NCBI GenBank assembly: GCA_027038235.1
Contig: JALVXV010000296.1
Coordinates: 1-6,272 of the forward strand
Origin: Campylobacterales bacterium
GTDB lineage: Bacteria; Campylobacterota; Campylobacteria; Campylobacterales; JALSKU01
Direction: 5' to 3'
DNA length: 6,272 nucleotides
Shown here: in pieces, positions 1-5,482 of the stretch
Layout: each line of letters starts with the position of its first letter
Position numbering within the stretch: the stretch's first letter is position 1
Notes under the pieces: generated by a model
Seen by the model: only the letters and a program-made list of their open reading frames with translations
What the model was told of the DNA's origin: nothing
The model's database searches: none
Program-made: the position numbers and the translations under genes

Positions 1-1135
1 TGCCAAGCTCCACTCCAAGCTCTCTTACCTCATCTTTAAAAAGCTCTCTTAGTGGCTCAACTAGCTCAAATTTCATCCACTCTGGCAACCCTCCTACATT
101 GTGATGAGACTTTATGGTTTTGCTTGGTCCTTTTACTGAAACTGACTCTATCACATCAGGGTATAGTGTGCCTTGGGCAAGATATTTTATATCATCATAT
201 TTTTTAGCCTCTTTTTCAAAAAGCTCTATAAATGTATGTCCTATTATCTTTCTCTTCTCTTCAGGGTCAGTTATACCCTTTAGCCTATCAAGATATATAT
301 CGGTAGCATCTATAGTAATAAGTGGTATTTGCAACTTGGCTTTAAACATATTTTCTACTGACTCTCTCTCGTTGGCTCTAAGAAGTCCAGTATCTATAAA
401 AACTGCTACAAGCTTATCACCAATAGCTTCATTTAAAAGTGCAGCTACCACAGAGCTATCAACTCCACCACTAACAGCACAAAGCACTTTGCCATCGCCC
501 ACCTCATCTTGTAGCTTTCTTATCTGCTCTTTTGCAAAACTTCCCATATTCCAAGTACTCTCACACCCACAGATATACTTAGCAAAGTTTTTTAACATTT
601 TTGAGCCATATTCGCTATGGTGGACTTCAGGATGAAATTGAAAAGCATAGACCTTTTTATCACTATTTGCGATAGCTGCATAAGGAGAATTTTCACTATG
701 GGCAATCTTTTTAAAACCCTTAGGTAGTCTCTCTACTCTATCACCATGACTCATCCAAACTATCTGCTCTTTAGGAGTATCTTTAAAGATAGGATGCTCA
801 TCGCATATCAAAGTAGCTTTACCATATTCATGAGACTTAGCAGCTACCACTTCTCCACCAAAGTGTTGTACAATAAGTTGCATCCCATAGCAGATACCAA
901 GCACAGGGATACCAAGCTCAAAAACTTTACTATCTGGATGATAAGCATCTTTAGCATAAACTGAAGCCGGACCTCCAGAGAGTATAATGCCACTTGGATT
1001 TTTAGCTTTAATTTTATCTATATCTTCATTGTAGGGAACAATTTGCGAATACACTCCATTTTCTCTAAGTTTTCTAGCAATCAACTGAGTATATTGCGAC
1101 CCAAAATCCAAAACTATTATCGGCACATTTTTCAT
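1..1135 (-). CDS. guaA: GMP synthase (glutamine-hydrolysing), C-terminal part outside the window
   Basis: GuaA converts XMP to GMP in the cytoplasm, using ATP and ammonia released from glutamine; it is the last step of guanine nucleotide synthesis. The 378 visible residues read without interruption. The N-terminal class I glutamine amidotransferase domain (about 1-190) shows GICYGMQ with the nucleophile Cys82, and FHPEVHH with His168 and Glu170 completing the triad. The ATP pyrophosphatase domain follows, with the P-loop SGGVDSS at 222-228 and further conserved blocks FIDTGLLR, QGTLYPDVIES and HHNVGGLP. Family members are about 510-525 residues long, so only the C-terminal dimerisation domain is missing, cut by the left edge. 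The ATG at 1135 is supported by an AAAGGA Shine-Dalgarno at 1141-1146, 5 nt upstream, and by the typical start MKNVPIIVLDFGSQYTQLI. It lies 162 bp downstream of nhaD on the same strand, across a repeat-filled gap. The identification is secure. Confidence 0.97.
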   Translation of the reverse strand, partial: MKNVPIIVLDFGSQYTQLIARKLRENGVYSQIVPYNEDIDKIKAKNPSGIILSGGPASVYAKDAYHPDSKVFELGIPVLGICYGMQLIVQHFGGEVVAAKSHEYGKATLICDEHPIFKDTPKEQIVWMSHGDRVERLPKGFKKIAHSENSPYAAIANSDKKVYAFQFHPEVHHSEYGSKMLKNFAKYICGCESTWNMGSFAKEQIRKLQDEVGDGKVLCAVSGGVDSSVVAALLNEAIGDKLVAVFIDTGLLRANERESVENMFKAKLQIPLITIDATDIYLDRLKGITDPEEKRKIIGHTFIELFEKEAKKYDDIKYLAQGTLYPDVIESVSVKGPSKTIKSHHNVGGLPEWMKFELVEPLRELFKDEVRELGVELG

Positions 1136-1150
1136 CTATATCCTTTAGTA

Positions 1151-1262
1151 TAAGCTATGAGCCAAGAGCTTAGAGCTTAGAGCTTAGTGATTCGTGACTC
1201 GTGACTCGTAATTCGTTGAGCCAAAGACTCAACCCTTCAACCATCAACCTTCACCCTTACCC
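1151..1262. repeat. Patchwork of degenerate 7-bp tandem repeats between guaA and nhaD
   Basis: From 1151 the sequence can be cut into consecutive 7-base units that keep one phase while the unit changes by block. AGAGCTT occurs three times at 1165-1185. Next come CGTGACT twice and CGTAATT (1193-1213), preceded by the related AGTGATT. Units of CTTCAAC/CATCAAC/CTTCACC type follow at 1228-1262. A short inverted repeat, GTTGAG (1215-1220) and CTCAAC (1228-1233), sits where two blocks meet. No ORF, RNA gene or T-tract is evident. Heptanucleotide tandem repeats of unknown role are known in other bacteria, such as the STRR repeats of cyanobacteria; any relationship to those is not shown here. Confidence 0.85.
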
Positions 1263-1299
1263 CTTTGCTCCTTTACTCCTTTACCCCTTTACTCCTTTT
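1260..1299. repeat. 8-bp tandem repeat (CYCCTTTR, five copies) abutting the nhaD stop
   Basis: Five consecutive 8-base units occupy 1260-1299: CCCCTTTG, CTCCTTTA twice, CCCCTTTA and CTCCTTTT. They continue rightward from the 7-bp repeats and run into the nhaD stop codon (TAA, 1300-1298 on the minus strand). On the minus strand, the sense strand of nhaD and guaA, the units read roughly TAAAGGAG, so each resembles a Shine-Dalgarno sequence and most contain a TAA. Because 8 is not a multiple of 3, the stops fall in all frames. Confidence 0.85.
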
Positions 1300-2668
1300 A
1301 GTAGATTCCAAGTATCTCAAACTGTACATACCAAATAGCAACACTAAGTATATATCCTGCTAATACTGTCCATCCATACTTCATGTGAGAGCCAAAGGTA
1401 TAAATTCCTCTAATCTTGCCCATCACACCTACTCCTGCAGCACTTCCAAAGCTTATAAGGCTTCCTCCGATACCTGCTGTCATAGTTACAAGCATCCACT
1501 GTGCATCATCCATGCTTGGATTGGCTTTTAAAATTGCACTCATTACTGGTACATTATCTATAATAGCTGATACAAAACCTACTCCTACATTACCTGCAGT
1601 ATTTCCTATGATATCATAAAGCTTTACAACATATTCAAGGTATCCTAAAAAGTGCAAAGCTCCAACAGCAGAGAGGATACCAAAAAAGAAAAAGAGAGTA
1701 TCATGTTCAACCTTTTCCATATTGAGATAGACATTGTATGGATTATCACAACTCCTTTTTATCCTATATGAGTGTACTTTTAAAAGGGATAACCCAAACA
1801 TCATACCCCAAGCTGGAGTAAAATGGAAAAATGTATGTGTAAATACGGCAACCAAAATAGTAAAAACACCAAGGTATATAACTGTCTTTGCTCCAGGCTT
1901 TAATGTAGGCTTATAGGTAGTATTTATATCAAAATGGGGTTGCCCTTTGGGAACAAAACGACTTAGTAAAAATGCTGTCAGCCACCACCCAGCTATCGCA
2001 GCAGGAAAAAGAGCTAAAAAGTCCACAACAGTTCCCTTTTCAGCCGTCCATGCCATCAATGTAGTAATATCTCCAAATGGACTCCAAGCCCCACCAGCAT
2101 TTGCTGCTACTACTATGTTTATAGCACCTGGGACTAAAAACTCTTTGTGAGTTCTATCAATAGTAACTAAAACAGTTGAAAGTATCAAAGCAGTTGTCAA
2201 ATTATCAGCTACAGGGGAGATAAAAAATGCTAAAAGCCCTGTTATCCAATATATCTTTTTATATGTATAGCCTCTTGAGATAAGCTTATACTTTAAAACT
2301 TCAAATACATTTCTCTCAAGCATTGTCTCTATATATGTCATAGCAACAAATAAAAAGAAAAATATCTCAGAAATTTCAAGTATAAGTTTGCCAAGCTCCT
2401 CATGCAGATAGTCCAATTTCATACCATTTATAGCATAATAAAATCCTATCAGCATAAACATCAAAGTACCTATAAAAAGAGCAGGTTTAGCTTTATTCAT
2501 GTGAAACTTCTCTTCAGCAGCTATCATGTAGTATCCTATGACAAATATCACAAGACAAACAATCCCTACCCAACTACTAGTCAAATCAACTGCACCACTA
2601 TGTGCCCCCTCAGATGCATTTGCAACTATAGCTCCAAATATGCCAAATAGCAACAACAACACTCTCAT
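1298..2668 (-). CDS. nhaD: Na+/H+ antiporter, NhaD family
   Basis: This is an inner-membrane secondary transporter of the ion transporter superfamily, expected to export Na+ (and perhaps Li+) in exchange for H+, for pH and sodium homeostasis. The 456-residue protein is highly hydrophobic, with about a dozen membrane segments. The first 18 residues form a hydrophobic stretch ending ANA-SEG, which could be a signal peptide or a first helix. Family blocks are clear: SPVADNLTTALI at 151-162, NIVVAANAGGAWSPFGDITTL at about 184-204, and IIDNVPVMSAIL at 369-380. Conserved polar residues Asp155, Asn156, Asn190, Asp200, Thr202 and Thr203 correspond to positions known to matter in the Vibrio NhaD. The ATG at 2668 lies one base after the nadB stop. 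Its AAGGAG ribosome site is formed by the last two nadB codons, so translation is probably coupled. The length is about normal for the family. A citrate- or arsenite-type member of the same superfamily is less likely given these blocks. Confidence 0.93.
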   Translation of the reverse strand: MRVLLLLFGIFGAIVANASEGAHSGAVDLTSSWVGIVCLVIFVIGYYMIAAEEKFHMNKAKPALFIGTLMFMLIGFYYAINGMKLDYLHEELGKLILEISEIFFFLFVAMTYIETMLERNVFEVLKYKLISRGYTYKKIYWITGLLAFFISPVADNLTTALILSTVLVTIDRTHKEFLVPGAINIVVAANAGGAWSPFGDITTLMAWTAEKGTVVDFLALFPAAIAGWWLTAFLLSRFVPKGQPHFDINTTYKPTLKPGAKTVIYLGVFTILVAVFTHTFFHFTPAWGMMFGLSLLKVHSYRIKRSCDNPYNVYLNMEKVEHDTLFFFFGILSAVGALHFLGYLEYVVKLYDIIGNTAGNVGVGFVSAIIDNVPVMSAILKANPSMDDAQWMLVTMTAGIGGSLISFGSAAGVGVMGKIRGIYTFGSHMKYGWTVLAGYILSVAIWYVQFEILGIY

Positions 2669-2669
2669 G

Positions 2670-4115
2670 TTACTCCTTTATATAGTGTGCTCCAAGAGAT
2701 TTCTCTCTTTTTAATGCACTCTTTATGATCTCTTTTGAAGTTAAAAGTCTAAGTCTTAAAAGTTTTCCAATATCTTTTAAAAGTATCTCATCAACTCTAT
2801 TTAAAGCCACTTTTAACTCTTTTTTGCTTCTTATTATACCAACTTTTTCCCACATTATCTTTCTAAGCTCATTTTTTAATACCTTATCACCCTCTTTGAA
2901 AAGTATCTCCTCTTTTTCTTCAAACTCTTTATGTGGAAAATTTTGCTCCTGATTTAGTATATCTTTGATAGCTCTAATGGGAAAAACTAACCCCTCAAGT
3001 AGTGAATTACTTGCTAATCTATTTGCTCCATGAACTCTTGTACTGGCTACTTCGCCTACGACATATAGATTTTTAAAGTTTTCTACTCTTGCATCTATAT
3101 CACACTTGATACCACCCATGAAGTAGTGAAATGCTGGTGATATAGGCACTCTATCCTCAGGAAGGTTAAATCCAAGTCCCTTTAGATTGTAATATATAGT
3201 TGGAAATCTATGTTTAAAAAACTCTTTTTCAAAATTTTCAAATGAGAGATATACTGTATCATCTTTATGCTTTTGTTTATAGTCATAAATAGCTCTACTA
3301 ACTATATCCCTAGGGCTTAATTCTCCTCTTTTATCATAATCAAACAAAAATCTCTCACCCCTTTTATTTACCACATAGGCTCCCTCACCTCTTAAAGATT
3401 CACTTAAGAGCTGCTTTCTAGCCTTTTGCATACCGACAAAAACGGTAGGGTGAAATTGAGTCATCTCCATATCCCTAAGCTCACATCCACACTCCAAGGC
3501 TAATCCTTGCATATCTGCACTTATAGATCTTGCATTGGTGTGATACTCATAAAGCGAACCTATACCGCCACTTGCTATGATGAGATTTTTAGTATATATA
3601 TTTTTAAATTTTCCTTGATGATAGACTCTTACTCCATAGATAGTATCACCCTCTTTGAGAATATCTACTACTGTTGTTTTATACATCAAGGGGTGAGGAT
3701 TATTTTGCATCAAAAAGAGATGGATCTCTCTGCCTGTGGCATCTCCTCCTGCATGAAGGATACGATTTGTTGAGTGTGCAGCCTCTTTTGTATATAGAAG
3801 ATGACCATCTTCATCTCTATCAAACTTAAAGCCCTTTTTTATTAGCAAATCCACAGCATCTCTACCCTCAGAGCACATAACCTCCACTGCTTTTTTATCA
3901 CAAAGTCCAGCTCCAGCACTCAAGGTATCTTCGATGTGGGCTTTTATATCATCCTTGTCAACTGCTACACTTATACCACCTTGAGCATAAAAGGTATTAC
4001 AATCCCATGAGTTCTCTTTACAAACGATGAGTACCTTTTTCTCTTTTGGCAAATTTATAGCCGCATTCAACCCAGCAATTCCTGCACCTATTATCAATAC
4101 ATCATATATCTGCAA
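2670..4115 (-). CDS. nadB: L-aspartate oxidase
   Basis: NadB is a cytoplasmic FAD enzyme that oxidises L-aspartate to iminoaspartate, which NadA condenses with dihydroxyacetone phosphate to give quinolinate, the first step of de novo NAD synthesis. Electrons can pass to fumarate or oxygen. The 481 residues show the FAD dinucleotide motif GAGIAG at 10-15, FYAQGGISVA at 42-51, HSTNRILHAGGDATG at 114-128, TQFHPT at 219-224, SLRGEGA at 240-246, SPRD at 267-270, FHYFMGG at 329-335 and HGANRLASNSLLEGLVF at 362-378. QGGISVA and RLASNSLLEG separate it from the related fumarate reductase and succinate dehydrogenase flavoproteins. The C-terminal helical domain is shorter than in E. coli (540 residues). 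The start is TTG at 4115: a TGA lies three codons upstream in frame, no in-frame ATG lies before the FAD motif, and an AAGGTG ribosome site precedes it. The first 14 nt overlap the lipoprotein gene upstream. nadA is not in the window. Confidence 0.96.
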   Translation of the reverse strand: MQIYDVLIIGAGIAGLNAAINLPKEKKVLIVCKENSWDCNTFYAQGGISVAVDKDDIKAHIEDTLSAGAGLCDKKAVEVMCSEGRDAVDLLIKKGFKFDRDEDGHLLYTKEAAHSTNRILHAGGDATGREIHLFLMQNNPHPLMYKTTVVDILKEGDTIYGVRVYHQGKFKNIYTKNLIIASGGIGSLYEYHTNARSISADMQGLALECGCELRDMEMTQFHPTVFVGMQKARKQLLSESLRGEGAYVVNKRGERFLFDYDKRGELSPRDIVSRAIYDYKQKHKDDTVYLSFENFEKEFFKHRFPTIYYNLKGLGFNLPEDRVPISPAFHYFMGGIKCDIDARVENFKNLYVVGEVASTRVHGANRLASNSLLEGLVFPIRAIKDILNQEQNFPHKEFEEKEEILFKEGDKVLKNELRKIMWEKVGIIRSKKELKVALNRVDEILLKDIGKLLRLRLLTSKEIIKSALKREKSLGAHYIKE

Positions 4116-4275
4116 TCTTTTTCACCTTATCTATTTTGTCAATTTTAGAGAGAAATTGATGATCTTTGTCACTATTTTGATATATAGGGGCACTTTTATA
4201 GCCACAACCACTAAAAAGTATAAATAAATTTGCTATAATTAGCATATGAAAAAATCTTTTGACATAATAACTCAT
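4102..4275 (-). CDS. Small lipoprotein, resembling LptM/YifL
   Basis: A 57-residue reading frame lies directly upstream of nadB on the same strand. It begins MSYYVKRFFH, with Lys6 and Arg7, followed by a hydrophobic run (residues 11-21) and a lipobox FSGC, with Cys24 as the probable lipidated residue; Phe instead of Leu at -3 is slightly unusual. The mature part starts CGYKSAPIY and continues as a polar, lysine- and aspartate-rich tail. CGxKxxPxY recalls the CGLKGPLY start of LptM (YifL), the small outer-membrane lipoprotein that helps mature the LPS translocon LptDE; this link is inference from a short motif. The TGA stop lies inside nadB, giving a 14-nt overlap and probable coupling. An in-frame TAG just before the ATG at 4275 fixes the longest form. 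The ATG at 4245 would give 47 residues but lose the basic N-terminus. The longer form overlaps the opposing gene's first 30 nt. Confidence 0.65.
   Translation of the reverse strand: MSYYVKRFFHMLIIANLFILFSGCGYKSAPIYQNSDKDHQFLSKIDKIDKVKKIADI
4113..4127 (-). promoter_or_regulatory. Ribosome binding site and TTG start of nadB
   Basis: Reading the minus strand, AAGGTG is followed about 7 nt later by TTG (4115-4113). The site lies within the last codons of the upstream lipoprotein frame, whose TGA is at 4104-4102. No ATG or GTG in the nadB frame is available before the FAD-binding motif, so TTG is the only start that keeps the whole domain. Confidence 0.75.
4231..4239 (+). promoter_or_regulatory. 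Extended -10 promoter element, TGCTATAAT
   Basis: A perfect TATAAT at 4234-4239 is preceded by TGC, the extended -10 form favoured by Campylobacter and Helicobacter sigma-70 promoters, which usually lack a clear -35. No good -35 is seen here. Transcription would begin 6-7 nt downstream, at or beside the A of the ATG at 4246, so the mRNA would be leaderless. The element lies within the opposing lipoprotein gene. Confidence 0.7.
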
Positions 4276-4695
4276 CTAAAAAACCAACCCTTATATAAAA
4301 AACTAAAAACCATCAAGTGCTTTGAAAAGATAAAATCTCTCCTACCTCCAAGACTCTCAAGTGCTATCCTCTTTCTCTATACAAAAAATGATATACTCTT
4401 TTTTGTTTTAAACCATCCCGGATATAAAATGGAGTTTAATTATAATCTTAATTTAATAAAGGGAGTATTAAAAGAGTTAAAAAAGAGAGAAGTTGTGTGT
4501 AAAGATTTGGTTTTTAAGGATATAAAAGTCTTTGTAAGCAATAAAATAGAAAAAGATGAAGATGATAAAAAAGAGGAGGAAAAATTAATATATAAAGAGA
4601 GAGCCACAGGAAACTTCAAGATAAAAACCAACAAAAAAGAGCTAAAACAAATCTTTCAAAATATTCAAGATATTATCAAAAATCAAGCCACATAA
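4246..4695 (+). CDS. Small lysine-rich protein, possibly DciA-like (DUF721)
   Basis: The protein has 149 residues, is cytoplasmic (no signal or membrane segment) and strongly basic overall. Residues 1-30 are helical and lysine-rich. The middle, about 33-80, runs LPPRLSSAI, then ILFFVLNHPGY, then KMEFNYNLNLIKGVLKEL. This order (a strand reporting a short hydrophobic segment, an aromatic turn, then a helix) resembles the DUF721 domain of DciA, which helps load the replicative helicase DnaB, but I am not certain of the match. Residues 100-120 are a charged Lys/Glu/Asp linker, and the end (about 125-149) is a probable helix. No catalytic residues are apparent. The ATG at 4246 has no Shine-Dalgarno and lies 6 nt after a TATAAT, suggesting a leaderless message. 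Its 3' end overlaps the converging DUF1445 gene by 13 nt. If it is not DciA-like, it is a hypothetical protein. Confidence 0.7.
   Translation: MKKSFDIITHLKNQPLYKKLKTIKCFEKIKSLLPPRLSSAILFLYTKNDILFFVLNHPGYKMEFNYNLNLIKGVLKELKKREVVCKDLVFKDIKVFVSNKIEKDEDDKKEEEKLIYKERATGNFKIKTNKKELKQIFQNIQDIIKNQAT
4290..4295 (-). promoter_or_regulatory. Possible -10 box for the lipoprotein-nadB-nhaD run
   Basis: On the minus strand TATAAG (4295-4290) follows a T-rich stretch, with TTGATG (4316-4311) 15 bp upstream as a possible -35. Transcription would start near 4283, only about 8 nt before the ATG at 4275. It lies inside the opposing plus-strand gene. The match is modest and AT-rich sequence gives many such hits, so this is tentative. 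Confidence 0.25.
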
Positions 4696-5453
4696 AACTC
4701 ACTATCTTTTCTATCAGTTACAAACATATGTCCTGGAGTATGGGTGATAGCAAAAGGTATCTTCATATCTCTTAAGACATTTTGAGGTGTTACACCACAT
4801 GGCCAAAAAAGAGGCTCTTCATCATCTTTTATCTCAATCACATCTCCATAATCTGGCTTGGAAATATCCAATATACCTATCTTTTTGGGATCTCCATGGT
4901 GTATAGGAGAGCCATGCATCTTAGGATAGTGAGAAGTTACTTCATAAGCTAACTTAATAAGCTCCTTTTTTATAGCTCTCATGCTTACTACCATCTTACC
5001 TCTAAAATCTCCTACTTGGTTTAGCTCTATAGAGGTATTGTACATAGAGACATTTTGACAATTTTCAATATGTCTTAAAGAGATACCAGCTTTTATAAGA
5101 GAGTTTTCAAAAGTAAAGCTACAACCTATCAAAAAAAATACCAAATCCTCATCATAATAATCACTAATATCTTTTACTTGCTCAACTACTTTACCATTTT
5201 TTATGATATTGTAAAGTGGAAGTTCATTTAATAAATTGGCATCTTTTGCTAAAAATGATGTCCTATATCCATCTTCAACAACCTCCAAAAGGGGAATGGC
5301 TTTGGGATTTTTTTCACAAAAAAGTTTAAAGTCCTCTTTGTATCTCTTGGGCAGTATCACCAAATTTGTCTGTACATACCCCTCGCATATTCCAGCAGTT
5401 GCTCTAGTAAACTTTCCCTCACTTATTAGTTTTCTTAACTCTTTTGGAGACAT
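4683..5453 (-). CDS. DUF1445 / YcsI (UPF0317) family protein, N-terminal half of D-glutamate cyclase type
   Basis: This 256-residue protein matches the family length (Bacillus YcsI is about 257). Family blocks appear in order: the FKLFCEKNPK and PLLEV region at 42-58, FLIGCSFTFE at 107-116, RHIE at 127-130, NVSMYNT at 134-140, VVSMRAIK at 155-162, HGSPIHHGDP at 180-189, PLFWPCGVTPQ at 214-224 and HTPGHMFVTD at 238-247. The family is often annotated as a putative hydro-lyase. In vertebrates the same domain is fused to DUF4392 in mitochondrial D-glutamate cyclase, which turns D-glutamate into 5-oxo-D-proline. The DUF4392 gene sits next door, divergently, so the same chemistry is the best inference here. 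The ATG at 5453 has an AAGGA ribosome site 6 nt upstream. No 5-oxoprolinase (pxpABC) genes, its usual company elsewhere, are visible. The 3' end overlaps the neighbouring plus-strand gene. The family call is strong; the reaction is inferred. Confidence 0.93.
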   Translation of the reverse strand: MSPKELRKLISEGKFTRATAGICEGYVQTNLVILPKRYKEDFKLFCEKNPKAIPLLEVVEDGYRTSFLAKDANLLNELPLYNIIKNGKVVEQVKDISDYYDEDLVFFLIGCSFTFENSLIKAGISLRHIENCQNVSMYNTSIELNQVGDFRGKMVVSMRAIKKELIKLAYEVTSHYPKMHGSPIHHGDPKKIGILDISKPDYGDVIEIKDDEEPLFWPCGVTPQNVLRDMKIPFAITHTPGHMFVTDRKDSEFYVA

Positions 5454-5469
5454 TTTATTCCTTTTTAGA

Positions 5470-5475
5470 TATACT
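5470..5475 (+). promoter_or_regulatory. -10 box TATACT for the DUF4392 gene
   Basis: TATACT ends 7 nt before the ATG at 5483, so transcription would start at or just before the start codon. There is no Shine-Dalgarno in the 29-bp spacer on this strand and no clear -35. It lies in the untranslated leader predicted for the divergent DUF1445 gene. The support is positional and by consensus only. Confidence 0.5.
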
Positions 5476-5482
5476 TTTGGTT

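Noticed and set aside
114..964. Two plus-strand open frames opposite guaA (114-635 and 746-964)
   Set aside because: They lie antisense to a clear, uninterrupted GuaA with complete catalytic motifs and show no domain features of their own.
1147..1152. TATACT on the minus strand as the guaA promoter
   Set aside because: It would start transcription near 1140, after the good AAAGGA ribosome site at 1141-1146, so the two signals are incompatible; the ribosome site is the stronger one.
1215..1233. Inverted repeat GTTGAG...CTCAAC as a terminator for nhaD
   Set aside because: The stem is only 6 bp with a 7-nt loop and no T-tract follows on either strand; it is probably a by-product of two adjacent repeat families.
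1151..1299. The repeat region as a CRISPR array or mobile element end
   Set aside because: Units are 7-8 bp in direct tandem with no spacers; there is no transposase, terminal inverted repeat pair or target duplication.
4102..4130. Frameshift or truncation at the nadB start because no ATG is present
   Set aside because: The FAD motif begins at residue 10, as in complete family members, and a TTG with an AAGGTG ribosome site fits, so the gene appears whole.
4195..4200. TATAAA on the minus strand as a separate nadB promoter
   Set aside because: It lies within the lipoprotein codons, has no proper extended -10 or -35, and the gene overlap makes co-transcription the simpler explanation.
4027..4227. 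A 66-codon plus-strand frame across the start of nadB
   Set aside because: It is antisense to the nadB FAD motif and to the lipoprotein frame, which has a coherent signal peptide and lipobox; the plus-strand translation shows no recognisable features.
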